The notes under the pieces: generated by a model
What the model was told of the DNA's origin: nothing
Database searches by the model: none
The model's input: the letters and a program-made list of their open reading frames with translations, nothing else
Source of the DNA: an uncultured Glaciecola sp.
Lineage (GTDB): Bacteria > Pseudomonadota > Gammaproteobacteria > Enterobacterales > Alteromonadaceae
Length of the DNA: 64,000 nucleotides
Assembly: GCF_937770335.1 (NCBI RefSeq)
Contig: NZ_CALJHY010000001.1
Span: forward strand, 248,001-312,000
Reading direction: 5' to 3'
Position numbers and translations under genes: made by a program
Shown here: positions 21,005-33,700 of the stretch, one piece after another
Numbering within the stretch: the stretch's first letter is position 1
Layout of the letters: each line of letters opens with the position of its first letter

Positions 21005-21745
21005 TTATTGCGCTGCAGTTTCATGCTGCATTTCCGATAAAGCTAAGTCAACAGCTGCCTGAGCATGAAGCTCAGCTGTATTAAATAAAGGGGCCTGAGG
21101 AAAATCTTCTGGCTTCAATAACAAAAATATCTCAGTACAGCCTAGTATGATGCCCTGCGCGCCGTTTGCTAACAAATTTTCGCATACTTTTATATATACT
21201 TGCTTCGAAGCTGCCGTTATTTTCCTTCTAACAAGTTCGTCAAAGATGATGTTATCTACGCTGACTTGGTCCGCTTCATTTGGCGAAATCACATCAATAT
21301 TAAAATTTTGTTTAAAACGGTCTTTAATGTAGCGAGCTTCCATAACGGGCTTTGTTCCTAATATACCGACTTTTCTTAGTCCTGCATGCTGTATTGCTCG
21401 TCCTGTAGGGTCGCTAATGTGAATAAACGGAATGTTGACCACGTTATCAATATTATCGAGAACGCAGTGCATTGTATTACTCACACATATCAGCATGTCT
21501 GCGCCACCGAGTTCAGCACCTTTTGCTTTGGCTTCGATATACGAACGAGCTTCAGCCCAAAGTCCGTTCCTTACATAATGTTCAATATTGCCAAAGTTTA
21601 CCCCTTGAATGAGTGTTTCGGCAATTTCCCAACCGCCTAAGCGCTGGTTAACAAGTTCATTTATCATTCGATAGTATTCAGACGTAGCTTGATTGCTCAT
21701 ACCGCCAAGAATACCAATTGTTTTCATTTTGGTTGGGCGAGTCAT
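21005..21745 (-). CDS. Aspartate/glutamate racemase-family protein (YgeA-like)
   Basis: The 246-residue product aligns along its length with E. coli YgeA, a broad amino-acid racemase: GILGGMS at the N-terminus, SNTMH in the middle and LGCTEIFLLL near the C-terminus. One active-site position holds Cys203 (GCTEI). The other holds Ser89 (SNTMH), where most family members have Cys and E. coli YgeA has Thr. The ATG at 21745 follows an AAGGAA ribosome-binding site. It is convergent with the 20876 gene and lies downstream of the tuf terminator. Confidence 0.88.
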   Translation of the reverse strand: MTRPTKMKTIGILGGMSNQATSEYYRMINELVNQRLGGWEIAETLIQGVNFGNIEHYVRNGLWAEARSYIEAKAKGAELGGADMLICVSNTMHCVLDNIDNVVNIPFIHISDPTGRAIQHAGLRKVGILGTKPVMEARYIKDRFKQNFNIDVISPNEADQVSVDNIIFDELVRRKITAASKQVYIKVCENLLANGAQGIILGCTEIFLLLKPEDFPQAPLFNTAELHAQAAVDLALSEMQHETAAQ

Positions 21746-21850
21746 AATAATTCCTTTAGATAGTCTGATTATTATTAAAGAGTGTAGCCTACACCTAAAA
21801 TAAACCGTGAGATTTCGTCAAACAGATCGAAACGCGCAAATTTTTAAGCA

Positions 21851-21874
21851 AAAAAAAGGCGCTCAATGAGCGCC
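21851..21874 (-). terminator. Terminator of the str operon (after tuf)
   Basis: On the minus strand a GGCGCTCA/TGAGCGCC hairpin is followed by seven T residues, about 25 bp after the tuf stop. It closes the rpsL-rpsG-fusA-tuf unit; the S10 operon does not follow. Confidence 0.92.
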
Positions 21875-21897
21875 TTTCTTATTAATTTACTGCGTTA

Positions 21898-23081
21898 TTA
21901 TGCAATAACCTTCGATACTACACCAGCACCTACTGTACGGCCACCTTCACGGATTGCGAAGCGTAAACCTTCGTCCATCGCGATTGGAGTAATCAGTTCA
22001 ACGACAAATTTCAAGTTGTCACCGGGCATAACCATTTCTACGCCTTCAGGAAGCTCTACAGCGCCTGTTACGTCAGTTGTACGGAAGTAAAACTGTGGAC
22101 GGTAGCCTTTGAAGAATGGAGTATGACGTCCGCCTTCATCTTTGCTTAGGATGTATACTTCAGCTTCGAACTTAGTATGTGGGTTGATTGAACCAGGCTT
22201 AGCTAATACTTGACCACGTTCAACGTCTTCACGCTTAGTACCACGTAATAGAACACCCACGTTCTCGCCAGCACGACCTTCGTCAAGCAACTTGCGGAAC
22301 ATTTCTACGCCAGTACATGTTGTCTTAGCTGTGTCTTTGATACCAACGATTTCTACTTCTTCGCCGACGTTAACGATACCTCGCTCAACACGACCCGTTA
22401 CCACTGTACCACGGCCTGAAATTGAGAATACATCTTCGATTGGAAGTAGGAATGGCTTATCGATATCACGCTCTGGCTCTGGAATATAGTATCCAGCGCT
22501 TCTGCAAGCTCAAGAATTTTCGCTTCCCATACTGGGTCGCCTTCAAGTGCTTTAAGTGCTGAACCTTGAATTACTGGTAAATCATCACCTGGGAATTCGT
22601 ATTCTGAAAGAAGCTCACGAACTTCCATTTCTACTAATTCTAGTAATTCTTCATCGTCAACCATGTCACATTTGTTCATGAAAACGATCATGAAAGGTAC
22701 GCCAACCTGGCGGCCTAACAAGATGTGCTCACGTGTTTGTGGCATAGGACCGTCAGTTGCCGCAACAACTAAGATAGCGCCATCCATTTGGGCAGCACCA
22801 GTGATCATGTTTTTAACATAATCGGCGTGACCTGGGCAATCTACGTGTGCATAGTGACGTGCTGGCGTATCATATTCTACGTGAGACGTAGAGATAGTAA
22901 TACCGCGCTCACGCTCTTCTGGAGCATTATCGATTTGATCGAATGCTTGAGCTCACCACCGTAAGTCTTTGCTAATACCGACGTGATTGCCGCTGTTAAG
23001 AGTTGTTTTACCGTGGTCAACGTGGCCGATAGTACCAACGTTTACGTGTGGTTTATTACGTTCAAACTTTGCTTTTGCCAT
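21898..23081 (-). CDS. tuf: Elongation factor Tu, reading frame broken by three single-base indels
   Basis: EF-Tu delivers aminoacyl-tRNA to the ribosome. The region encodes the whole protein from [20 protein letters not shown] to the C-terminal SKVIA, but not in one frame. An extra base near 22996 (codons after DHGKTTL) is compensated by a missing base near 22951 (after TYGGE). A further base is missing near 22487 (in ALDTYIPEPE). The total of 1184 nt is one short of a 394-codon gene. Domains and motifs ([22 protein letters not shown]) are otherwise well conserved. The breaks are more likely sequence or assembly error than a real pseudogene, though a second intact tuf elsewhere would make decay possible. 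Confidence 0.9.
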
Positions 23082-23152
23082 TTTCTTTATTTCCTAAGTT
23101 TGGTATTCATTACAATATTGCAACGATCCGAACTCTATAGTTAATTAAAAGT

Positions 23153-25254
23153 TTACGTACGGGAATCGATTATTGCCTTAGCGACATTATTCGGTGCTTC
23201 CGCATACTTATAAAATTCCATTGAGTATGACGCCCGACCCTGAGTTGCATGAACGCAACTCAGTGGCATATCCAAACATTTCTGAAAGTGGTACTTTAGC
23301 GCGACAATCTTAATGCCTGCTACACCGTCTTCCATACCTTCAATTATCCCACGACGGCGGTTTAGGTCTCCGACCACATCACCCATCCAATCTTCGGGAG
23401 TGGTTACTTCAACCTTCATAGTCGGCTCAAGCAACACAGGGCTGGCACTAGCCATCCCATTCTTGAAACCCATCGAACCAGCGATTTTAAACGCCATTTC
23501 AGAAGAGTCAACATCGTGGTATGAACCATCGAATAAGGTTACTTTGACGTCAAGTACAGGATAACCCGCTAGCACACCATTTTGCATCTGTTCCGCGATA
23601 CCTTTATCAACTGCTGGTATGAATTCTTTTGGCACAGTGCCACCAACAATCTCGTTTACAAATTCGTACCCGGCACCTTCTTCATTCGGTTCTATTTTAA
23701 CCAAACATGACCATATTGGCCTCTACCACCAGATTGACGAACAAACTTGCCTTCAACTTCAACTGCCTTGCGAATAGTTTCACGGTATGCAACTTGGGGT
23801 TTACCCACGTTGCATTCGACGTTAAACTCACGCTTCATACGGTCAACAATAATATCTAGATGCAATTCGCCCATTCCAGATATGATTGTTTGACCTGACT
23901 CTTCGTCGGTCTTCACTTTAAATGATGGATCCTCAGCTGCTAATTTACTTAACGCTATCCCCATTCTTTCTTGGTCGCCTGTAGATTTTGGCTCTACCGC
24001 GATAGAAATAACCGGTTCTGGGAAATCCATGTTTTCAAGTGTAATAATATGCTTAGGATCGCACAGGGTTTCGCCCGTTGTAACATCCTTTAACCCGATC
24101 GCGGCGGCAATATCACCAGCGCGAACTTCTTTTAATTCTGCTCTATCGTTCGCGTGCATTTGCACTATACGACCAATACGCTCTTTTTTACCTTTAATCG
24201 GGTTATAAACAGTATCGCCTGTTTTAATAACGCCTGAATAGCAACGAAAAAATGTAAGTGTTCCCACGAATGGATCAGTTGCTATTTTAAATGCTAAAGC
24301 AGCAAATGGCGCACTATCACTTGCTTCTCTTGACGATTCAGTTTCATCTTTGTCGTCTAGGACCCCTTTGATCGCAGGTACTTCTGTCGGCGCTGGTAAA
24401 TATTCAACAACTGCGTCAAGCACTGCCTGAACACCTTTGTTTTTGAATGCTGAACCGCAACAAGCTAAAACTATGTCATTGTTCAGGGTGCGAATACGCA
24501 ACCCCTCTTTAATTTCGGCTTCGGACAACTCTTCACCATTCAGATACTTGTCCATCAACTCGTCATTTGCTTCTGCGGCGGCTTCAACCATTTCGGTTCT
24601 ATATTTTTCAGCTTTCGCAAGATATTCTGCCGGAATGTCTTCATAAATGAAGGTAGCGCCTTTGTCGGCTTCATTCCAATTAATCGACTTCATTTTTATA
24701 AGATCAATTACGCCTCTGAAATCTTCTTCTGTGCCAATATTTAATTGAATTGGTACACAGTTTGCACCTAAACGTTTGCGGATTTGACTCACAACACGTT
24801 CAAAGTCTGCGCCTGCTCGGTCCATCTTATTTATAAAAACCAAACGCGGTACATGATATTTATCGGCTTGACGCCATACTGTCTCTGATTGCGGTTCAAC
24901 GCCTGACGAACCACAAAAAACAACGACCGCACCATCAAGAACACGCAATGAACGTTCAACTTCAATGGTGAAGTCAACATGTCCCGGTGTGTCTATAATA
25001 TTGATGCGGTGTTGATCGAACTGCTGCTGCATACCTGCCCAAAAGCAAGTAGTTGCAGCAGAAGTTATTGTAATACCACGTTCCTGTTCTTGTTCCATCC
25101 AATCCATGGTGGCAGCGCCATCATGAACTTCACCGATTTTATGTGAAATACCGGTATAGAACAAAACACGCTCTGTTGTTGTGGTTTTACCCGCATCAAC
25201 ATGCGCAACAATACCAATGTTGCGATAGCGTTCGATAGGTGTACTACGTGGCAT
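23153..25254 (-). CDS. fusA: Elongation factor G, reading frame broken by three single-base indels
   Basis: EF-G drives ribosomal translocation. The first 520 codons read cleanly ([43 protein letters not shown]) up to GRGQYGHVW. There an A-run near 23695-23698 is one base short and the frame stops at TAG. Reading resumes in the next frame ([20 protein letters not shown]). A missing base near 23303 and an extra base near 23250 then garble about 18 codons that should read like the conserved [11 protein letters not shown] segment. With these corrected the protein is about 700 residues, the normal length. Gap to tuf is 71 bp. Confidence 0.92.
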
Positions 25255-25296
25255 ACTTCTCTCTTTTTCCGTAAAGTTCGAGTGATTAACTCAAGA

Positions 25297-25767
25297 CTAC
25301 CAGCGGTAGTGAGCAAACGCTTTGTTTGCTTCTGCCATGCGGTGAACGTCTTCACGTTTCTTAACCGCACTACCTTTGTTGTCTTGTGCATCAAGCATCT
25401 CAGCTGCTAAACGTCCCGCCATGGATTTTTCACCACGTTTACGTGCCGCATCAACCATCCAACGCATACCAAGAGCATTACGACGAACTGGACGAACTTC
25501 TACTGGTACTTGGTACGTAGAACCACCAACACGACGAGATTTAACCTCGACTGTAGGGCGGATGTTCTCTAGTGCATCTTCAAACACTTCTAGGTGTGGC
25601 TTAGACGTTTTTTGAGCAACAATTTCAAGGGCACCGTAAACGATTTTTTCAGCGGTGGACTTCTTGCCGTCGAGCATTACGACATTCATGAACTTAGCAA
25701 GCAACTGTGATCCGAACTTAGGATCTGGTAGGATTTTACGTTGACCTACGACTCTTCTTCTTGGCAT
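25297..25767 (-). CDS. rpsG: 30S ribosomal protein S7
   Basis: S7 nucleates assembly of the 30S head and in E. coli represses the str operon. The 156-residue product starts [20 protein letters not shown] and contains the family's [16 protein letters not shown] stretch; it ends FAHYRW. It is preceded by a GGAG site and lies between rpsL and fusA, as expected for the str operon. Confidence 0.98.
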   Translation of the reverse strand: MPRRRVVGQRKILPDPKFGSQLLAKFMNVVMLDGKKSTAEKIVYGALEIVAQKTSKPHLEVFEDALENIRPTVEVKSRRVGGSTYQVPVEVRPVRRNALGMRWMVDAARKRGEKSMAGRLAAEMLDAQDNKGSAVKKREDVHRMAEANKAFAHYRW

Positions 25768-25840
25768 CTTAATTCTCCGTGGAATTCAGGTATAACCCAA
25801 AACTCTAATTTAATAGTTTGGCCTTACTAACGGAGAACCG

Positions 25841-26215
25841 TTAAGACTTAGGCCTTTTTGCGCCGTACTTAGAACGGGCTTGTCTACGATCGTTTACACC
25901 AGAGCAATCCAATGTTCCGCGGACTGTGTGATAACGAACACCTGGTAAATCTTTAACACGACCACCGCGGATAAGTACCACGCTGTGTTCTTGTAAGTTG
26001 TGACCTTCACCACCAATGTATGAAGACACTTCAAAACCGTTTGTTAAGCGAACACGACATACTTTACGTAATGCAGAGTTCGGCTTCTTTGGCGTAGTTG
26101 TATATACACGAGTACATACACCACGACGTTGTGGACATGCCTGTAAAGCTGCTACGCCCGATTTCTCGACCGGCTTTTTACGTGGCTTGCGCACTAACTG
26201 GTTAACTGTTGCCAT
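25841..26215 (-). CDS. rpsL: 30S ribosomal protein S12
   Basis: S12 sits at the decoding centre and is the target of streptomycin-resistance mutations. The 124-residue product is highly conserved. The lysine in [11 protein letters not shown] and the later [10 protein letters not shown] loop carry the usual wild-type residues. An AGGAGCT ribosome-binding site precedes the ATG. A small hairpin (TAACGG/CCGTTA, 25828-25843) overlaps the stop codon and may act in the rpsL-rpsG junction. Confidence 0.98.
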   Translation of the reverse strand: MATVNQLVRKPRKKPVEKSGVAALQACPQRRGVCTRVYTTTPKKPNSALRKVCRVRLTNGFEVSSYIGGEGHNLQEHSVVLIRGGRVKDLPGVRYHTVRGTLDCSGVNDRRQARSKYGAKRPKS

Positions 26216-26377
26216 TAACTAGCTCCTGGTTAAAATTTAATTCTCAAATAATTATTTCGCTCTTGCGAATATCAGTTGAGTTCTATTACAGACATATTTG
26301 CGAAACGATTAGTCGCCGAGTCAAATACAGTCTGCTGCTCGTTAGCCCAGTAAAATCAACGATTATTGCTTTAATTT

Positions 26378-26438
26378 AAAAACAAAAAACCGCGACTTAA
26401 TTTTACCAAAACATGTAATTGGCAAAATTGGGTCGCGG
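26378..26438 (-). terminator. Terminator of the rpoBC transcription unit
   Basis: On the minus strand a long stem (CCGCGAC/GTCGCGG outside, AATTTT/AAAATT and CC/GG inside) is followed by a TTTTTTGTTTTT tract. It separates rpoC from rpsL. The remaining 160 bp to rpsL must hold the rpsL promoter; a TTGACT is present near 26325, but no good -10 is at the right spacing. Confidence 0.85.
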
Positions 26439-26466
26439 AATGGTATAGATCAAAGGCTGTAATGTC

Positions 26467-26500
26467 AAGCGGGGAGCATGTTTTCACATACTCCCCGCTT
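26467..26500 (-). repeat. Extended GAAA-tetraloop hairpin just after rpoC
   Basis: Read on the minus strand, AAGCGGGGAG pairs with CTCCCCGCTT, and the inner bases continue the helix (one T-G pair) to a GAAA loop, giving about 15 bp. There is no T-run after it. It lies 33 bp after the rpoC stop and upstream of the true terminator, so it may be a 3'-end stabiliser or an RNase III-type site. Confidence 0.65.
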
Positions 26501-26532
26501 CATTTTATAGACATTTTACTAACGTCGATTTA

Positions 26533-29500
26533 CTAGGCGTTATCGTCGCCTGCATTTAGCAGTTCTGACATTGCTTTTTCAGCTTCATCAGCGGCCATTG
26601 AAGGTTCAACAGGCGCAAACTGAGCAGCTTTTCTAGCAGCACGTTTTTGGTGATACGAGAAACCAGTACCAGCTGGGATCAAGCGACCAACAATAACGTT
26701 CTCTTTCAAGCCACGTAAATCATCTTCTTTACCTTGGACTGCAGCTTCCGTCAACACACGAGTTGTTTCTTGGAATGATGCAGCTGAAATAAATGATTCA
26801 GTAGACAGTGAAGCTTTAGTAATACCTAACAGCTGTGTTTCATAGCCTGCTGGAATTTTACCTTGTTTCTCCATTTCACGGTTAGCGATCTTAACTTGAG
26901 AAACCTCAACTTGTTCGCCTTCCAAGAAACGTGTATCGCCAGGAGTCGTAATCATACACTTACGTAACATTTGGCGAATAACAACTTCAATGTGCTTATC
27001 GTTAATTTTTACACCTTGCAAACGATATACTTCTTGTACTTCGTTTACGATGTAATTAGAAACAGCACTTATGCCTCTCAAACGTAGAATATCATGTGGA
27101 GATTCAGGTCCATCAGCAATGACTTCGCCTTTCTCTACAGATTCACCTTCATAGACGTTCAGGTTACGCCACTTCGGGATCATTTCTTCGTAATGGTCTG
27201 CATCTTTTCTAGTAATAGTTAAGCGTTTCTTACCTTTAGTTTCCTTACCGTATCCGATAACACCAGAAACTTCTGCAAGTATCGCAGGCTCTTTAGGCTT
27301 GCGCGCTTCAAACAAGTCAGCTACACGTGGAAGACCACCTGTAATGTCTCGAGTTTTCGAACTTTCTTGAGGTATACGTGCTAACACGTCACCTTCTTTT
27401 GCTAACTTACCATCAGTTGTCTCGATGGTAGTAAAGCTTGGTAAGCGAATTTCTTGAAGGCCAAATTCGACGTTATCAAGAATAAGCTTAGGCTCTTTAG
27501 CATTTGCTTTAGAAAGATCTTTAACAACGATACGAGTTAAACCAGTCAATTCGTCTTGTTGCATCTCCGTGTTTGAATCGTCTATGTCAGCAAAACTGAT
27601 CTTAGAATCACGCTCGGTCACGATTGGGTGACTATGCGGGTCCCAATTGGCAACGATATCGCCAGAGGTAACAGATGCATTATCATCAACATTCAACAGC
27701 GCGCCATATGGCACTCTATAACGTTCTTTCTCACGACCTTGGTCGTCGATAACCGTTAATTCAGTTGAGCGTGAAATGATAACCACTTTCTTATCACTGT
27801 TACGTACGAATTTCGCGTTAGAGAATTTCAATGTACCGGTTGTTTTCACCTGTACGTTGTTTTCTGCTGTTGCACGAGATGCCGCACCACCGATGTGGAA
27901 TGTACGCATAGTTAACTGTGTACCAGGCTCACCGATTGACTGTGCAGCAATAACGCCGACAGACTCACCGGCACCAACCATGTGGCCACGTGCTAGGTCA
28001 CGACCATAACAATTGGCACAAACACCAAAGTCATTGTCACAAGTGATAACAGAGCGAACCATAATTTGGTCTACTGAGTTAACTTCTAGTAAATCAACAA
28101 GTGCTTCATCGAGTAATACGTTACGCTCTACCAATACTTCATCAGTACCAGGCTTAACCACGTCTTCAGAAACAACACGACCTAGAACACGTTCGCGTAG
28201 TGCTTCAACAACATCACCACCTTCGATTAGCGGTGTCATTTTGACACCTTCGAATGTGCCACAATCATCGTTATTGATAACCAAATCTTGTGCAACGTCT
28301 ACGAGGCGTCGAGTTAAGTAACCCGAGTTAGCTGTTTTCAATGCTGTATCGGCCAAACCTTTACGAGCACCGTGAGTAGAGATAAAGTACTGAAGTACGT
28401 TAAGACCTTCACGGAAGTTAGCTGTGATTGGTGTTTCGATGATTGAACCATCTGGCTTAGCCATCAATCCACGCATACCCGCCAATTGACGAATTTGTGC
28501 AGCACTACCACGAGCACCAGAGTCAGCCATCATATAAACAGAGTTGAATGATGTTTGCTCTTCGTCTTCGCCGTTTTTGTTTTTAACAGTTTCAATCTTT
28601 AAGTTATCCATCATAGCTTTTGCTACGTTTTCATTGGCCGTTGACCAAATATCGATAACTTTGTTGTAACGCTCACCGGCGGTTACAAGACCTGATTGGA
28701 ACTGCTCTTGAATTTCAACAACTTCTGCTTCTGCAGCGTCAATGATTTCCTTCTTCGCATCTGGAATTACCATGTCATCAATACCAACTGATGCACCCGC
28801 GATCATCGCGTAGTGGAAACCGGTATACATGATTTGGTCAGCTGCAATAACAGTGTCCTTCAAGCCCAGCGTACGGTAGCAAATATTCAACAGTTGCGAG
28901 ATTTGCTTTTTGCCCATCGCTTGGTTGATGATTTCAAAAGGTAATCCAACTGGCAACGTCAAAGAGAAAATAGCACGACCAACCGTTGTATCGGTTAATG
29001 TTACTTTTTCAGATTTAGTGCCGTCTTCTGCAACAACAATTTCAGTGATACGTACTTTAACACGAGCATGCAGCTCAGCGCTGTCTGTGCGATAAGCTTT
29101 TTCAGCTTCAAGCGGACTCGTAAATACCATGCCTTCACCTAAACCATTAACACGGTCTCGTGTTAGATAGTAAAGACCCAAAACCACATCCTGTGAAGGA
29201 ACGATAATTGGCTCACCGTTAGCTGGTGAAAGAATATTGTTCGTAGACATCATTAGCGCGCGAGACTCTAACTGAGCTTCGATTGTCAATGGTACGTGAA
29301 CCGCCATTTGGTCACCATCGAAGTCAGCGTTGTAAGCTGCACATACTAATGGATGCAATTGGATTGCTTTACCTTCAATCAAAATAGGTTCGAACGCTTG
29401 AATACCTAGTCTGTGAAGTGTTGGTGCGCGGTTAAGTAACACAGGATGTTCGCGAATTACTTCGTCAAGAACGTCCCATACTTCCGGCGCTTCACGTTCA

Positions 29501-30702
29501 ACTAATTTCTTAGCTGCTTTGATAGTTGTTGCTAAACCACGAGCTTCTAATTTTCCATAAATAAACGGCTTGAATAATTCAAGAGCCATTTTCTTAGGGA
29601 GACCACATTGGTGTAAACGCAATGTTGGACCAACGGTGATTACAGAACGGCCAGAGTAGTCAACACGCTTACCAAGAAGGTTTTGACGGAAACGACCTTG
29701 CTTACCTTTGATCATGTCAGCAAGTGATTTCAATGGGCGCTTGTTTGAACCAGTAATAGCGCGACCACGACGACCATTATCAAGAAGCGCATCAACCGCT
29801 TCTTGCAACATACGTTTTTCGTTACGTACAATGATGTCTGGTGCAGCAAGGTCTAATAGACGCTTTAAACGGTTATTTCGGTTAATTACACGACGATATA
29901 AATCGTTCAAATCTGAAGTCGCAAAACGACCACCATCTAGTGGTACTAGAGGGCGTAATTCAGGTGGTAATACCGGTAGTATTGTTAGGATCATCCACTC
30001 AGGCTTATTGCCAGACTGTTGGAAAGATTCTAACAATTTCAAACGCTTAGTGATTTTCTTACGCTTGGTTTCAGAATTAATTGATGGTAATTCTTCGCGC
30101 ATAGCGGCAACATCTGCTGCTACGTCGAGTTGCTTAAGCAATTCAAATACTGCTTCTGCACCCATCTTAGCTTCGAATTCATCGCCATGCTCTTCCAAAG
30201 AATCTAAATATTCTTCTTCAGTTAATAGTTGTCTTGCTTCAAGCTCTGTATAACCGGCTTCGGTTACAACATATGATTCGAAGTAAAGTACACGTTCGAT
30301 ATCACGTAATGTCATGTCCAACATTAAACCGATTCTTGACGGCAATGATTTAAGGAACCAAATGTGCGCAACTGGACTTGCCAATTCAATGTGACCCATA
30401 CGTTCACGACGCACTTTAGTTAGGGTAACTTCAACACCACATTTTTCGCAGATAACACCACGGTGCTTCAAACGCTTGTATTTACCACACAAGCACTCGT
30501 AGTCTTTTACTGGACCGAATATACGCGCACAAAAAAGACCATCGCGCTCTGGCTTGAAAGTACGATAGTTTATCGTTTCAGGCTTTTTAACTTCACCAAA
30601 AGACCATGATCTAATCATGTCCGGCGAAGCAAGACCGATTTTGATATTATCAAATTCTTCGGTCTTATTTTGTTGCTTAATAAACTTTAGTAAGTCTTTC
30701 AC
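26533..30702 (-). CDS. rpoC: RNA polymerase beta' subunit
   Basis: This is the 1389-residue largest subunit of RNA polymerase. The N-terminal zinc-binding motif is in [20 protein letters not shown], the catalytic Mg2+ motif is [14 protein letters not shown], and the second zinc motif is near [15 protein letters not shown]. The frame is intact over its whole length, unlike fusA and tuf. It follows rpoB after an 85-bp gap. Confidence 0.99.
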   Translation of the reverse strand: MKDLLKFIKQQNKTEEFDNIKIGLASPDMIRSWSFGEVKKPETINYRTFKPERDGLFCARIFGPVKDYECLCGKYKRLKHRGVICEKCGVEVTLTKVRRERMGHIELASPVAHIWFLKSLPSRIGLMLDMTLRDIERVLYFESYVVTEAGYTELEARQLLTEEEYLDSLEEHGDEFEAKMGAEAVFELLKQLDVAADVAAMREELPSINSETKRKKITKRLKLLESFQQSGNKPEWMILTILPVLPPELRPLVPLDGGRFATSDLNDLYRRVINRNNRLKRLLDLAAPDIIVRNEKRMLQEAVDALLDNGRRGRAITGSNKRPLKSLADMIKGKQGRFRQNLLGKRVDYSGRSVITVGPTLRLHQCGLPKKMALELFKPFIYGKLEARGLATTIKAAKKLVEREAPEVWDVLDEVIREHPVLLNRAPTLHRLGIQAFEPILIEGKAIQLHPLVCAAYNADFDGDQMAVHVPLTIEAQLESRALMMSTNNILSPANGEPIIVPSQDVVLGLYYLTRDRVNGLGEGMVFTSPLEAEKAYRTDSAELHARVKVRITEIVVAEDGTKSEKVTLTDTTVGRAIFSLTLPVGLPFEIINQAMGKKQISQLLNICYRTLGLKDTVIAADQIMYTGFHYAMIAGASVGIDDMVIPDAKKEIIDAAEAEVVEIQEQFQSGLVTAGERYNKVIDIWSTANENVAKAMMDNLKIETVKNKNGEDEEQTSFNSVYMMADSGARGSAAQIRQLAGMRGLMAKPDGSIIETPITANFREGLNVLQYFISTHGARKGLADTALKTANSGYLTRRLVDVAQDLVINNDDCGTFEGVKMTPLIEGGDVVEALRERVLGRVVSEDVVKPGTDEVLVERNVLLDEALVDLLEVNSVDQIMVRSVITCDNDFGVCANCYGRDLARGHMVGAGESVGVIAAQSIGEPGTQLTMRTFHIGGAASRATAENNVQVKTTGTLKFSNAKFVRNSDKKVVIISRSTELTVIDDQGREKERYRVPYGALLNVDDNASVTSGDIVANWDPHSHPIVTERDSKISFADIDDSNTEMQQDELTGLTRIVVKDLSKANAKEPKLILDNVEFGLQEIRLPSFTTIETTDGKLAKEGDVLARIPQESSKTRDITGGLPRVADLFEARKPKEPAILAEVSGVIGYGKETKGKKRLTITRKDADHYEEMIPKWRNLNVYEGESVEKGEVIADGPESPHDILRLRGISAVSNYIVNEVQEVYRLQGVKINDKHIEVVIRQMLRKCMITTPGDTRFLEGEQVEVSQVKIANREMEKQGKIPAGYETQLLGITKASLSTESFISAASFQETTRVLTEAAVQGKEDDLRGLKENVIVGRLIPAGTGFSYHQKRAARKAAQFAPVEPSMAADEAEKAMSELLNAGDDNA

Positions 30703-30788
30703 ATATCTCTCCCAACGGAGTCATTGTCACGACCCTGAATTCACCTAAGTGAAAACAGGGCCAACCTGTTTAAGCTCAATCGATGCGC

Positions 30789-33700
30789 TTACCGTTTTTG
30801 TTCTTCAAGCTCAATATTAATACCCAATGAACGGATTTCTTTCAACAATACGTTGAACGATTCTGGCATGCCAGGCTCCATTCTATGGTCGCCGTCAACG
30901 ATGTTTTTATACATCTTAGTACGGCCATTAACATCATCAGACTTAACAGTCAGCATCTCTTGCAAGGTATACGCAGCACCATATGCTTCTAGTGCCCACA
31001 CTTCCATCTCACCGAAGCGTTGACCACCGAATTGTGCTTTACCACCAAGTGGCTGTTGCGTAACCAAACTGTAAGAACCAGTAGAACGTGCATGCATCTT
31101 GTCGTCAACCAAGTGGTTAAGTTTCAACATGTACATGTAACCTACAGTAACAGGACGCTCAAACGCTCTACCTGTGCGACCATCAAACAAGGTGATTTGG
31201 CCACTTTCAGGAATGTCTGCTAATTTCAGCATTTCTTTTATTTCTGACTCACGCGCACCGTCGAATACCGGAGTAGCGACAGGAACACCTTTGCGCAGAT
31301 TTTCAGCTAAACGCTTAATTTCATGATCAGAGAAAGTATCAAGATCTACTACCTGATGACATTCACCAAGGTTGTATATCTCTTTTAAGAAACCACGTAA
31401 CTTAGTAATTTCTTCTTGCTCTTTAATCATGCGGTCAATTTTCACACCTAAGCCATGGGCAGCCATACCTAAGTGAGTTTCAAGAATCTGACCAATGTTC
31501 ATGCGTGACGGAACACCCAATGGGTTTAATACGATGTCGATCGGCGTGCCGTTTGCATCGTATGGCATATCTTCAACAGGTTGAATTGCTGAGATAACAC
31601 CTTTGTTACCGTGACGACCAGCCATTTTATCACCTGGCTGAATATGACGCTTAACAGCAAGATAAACTTTAACGATTTTTAACACACCGGGTGCCAAATC
31701 ATCGCCTTGTGTAATCTTACGACGTTTATTTTCAAACTTCTTATCGAAGTCGTTTCTAACTTCTTCATGTTGCAGCGCACTTTGATCAAGCTCAGACTGC
31801 GCATCTTCGTCTTTCAACGTGATATCAAACCATTTTTCACGTGGCATGCTGTCTAATTTAGCTTGGTCAATTCCGTTCTTAAGTAACAAGTTCGTAGTAC
31901 GAGCAAAGATACCGTCAGCTAGAATACCGAATTCATCACCTAAGTCTTTCTTCACTTGACGCAACTGCATATCTTCAATTTCTAACGCGCGCTTGTCTTT
32001 CTCAACGCCGTCACGTGTAAACACCTGAACATCAATAACTGTACCGCGAACGCTGTTAGGCACACGAAGTGAAGTATCTTTAACGTCAGACGCTTTTTCA
32101 CCAAAGATTGCTCGTAATAGTTTCTCTTCTGGCGTAAGTTGTGTTTCACCTTTAGGTGTCACTTTACCTACTAGAATGTCGCCACCTTTCACTTCAGCAC
32201 CAATATATACAACGCCTGACTCATCAAGCTTGCCTAACGCGGACTCGCCAACGTTGGGAATATCAGAACTAATTTCTTCTGGACCTAACTTGGTATCGCG
32301 AGCGATACAGCTAAGTTCTTGAATGTGAATAGTTGTAAAACGATCTTCTTCAGCTACACGCTCAGAAATAAGGATTGAATCCTCGAAGTTATAACCATTC
32401 CAAGGCATAAATGCGATGCGCATGTTTTGACCAAGTGCTAATTCACCTAAGTCAGTTGACGGACCGTCGGCCAGCACGTCACCAGTCACAATGGGGTCAC
32501 CCACATTGCATGTTGGTCTTTGGTTAATACATGTATTTTGGTTAGAACGTGTGTACTTAGTTAAGTTGTAAATGTCGATGCCAGCTTCACCGGCTGTCAT
32601 TTCTTCTTCATTTACTTTCACTACGATACGGCTCGCGTCGACATAGTCGATCGTTCCGCCACGTTTAGCCACGACAGTAACGCCCGAATCTACAGCTACC
32701 GTCTTCTCCATACCAGTTCCAACTAAGGGCTTATCAGCTCTTAGTGTTGGTACAGCTTGGCGTTGCATGTTCGAACCCATCAATGCACGGTTAGCATCAT
32801 CGTGTTCTAGGAACGGGATAATACTCGCTGCGACTGATACGATTTGTTGTGGTGACACATCCATATAGGTAATGTCATCTTTTTGCATCAACGTGGTTTC
32901 ACCACGATGACGACAAGGTATCAAGTCTTCAACTAATGCATTCTTATCATCAAGTAACACGTTTGCTTGTGCAATCGCGAATTGACCTTCTTCAATCGCT
33001 GATAAGTAGTCAATATCGTCAGTCACGATACCATCAACAATACGACGATATGGCGTTTCTAAGAAACCAAAGTCATTTGTTCGAGCGAAGCTCGCAAGGG
33101 AGTTGATCAAACCAATGTTTGGACCCTCTGGCGTTTCGATTGGGCATACACGACCATAGTGAGTCGGGTGCACATCTCGTACTTCAAAGCCTGCTCTTTC
33201 ACGCGTAAGACCACCCGGGCCTAAAGCAGAAATACGACGTTTATGCGTCACTTCTGATAGCGGATTGTTCTGATCCATAAACTGAGATAATTGGCTTGAA
33301 CCAAAGAACTCTTTTACAGCAGCAGAAATAGGCTTAGCGTTAATTAGATCTTGCGGCATGATGGCATCAAGATCGCCGAGGCTTAAACGTTCTTTTACAG
33401 CGCGTTCAACACGTACCAAACCAACACGGAATTGGTTTTCTGCCATTTCACCAACAGAACGGATACGGCGGTTACCTAAGTGATCGATATCATCAACTTC
33501 ATCTTTACCGTCACGAATAGTGATAAGTTGCTTCATTACTGAAACAATATCTTCTTTCGATAGTGTGCCTGAACCAGTGAGTTCTTCGCGACCTAAACGG
33601 CGGTTGAACTTCATTCTACCTACAGCTGACAGATCATATCTGTCTTCAGAGAAGAATAAGTTGTCAAATAAGGTTTCTGCGGCGTCTTTAGTTGGTGGTT

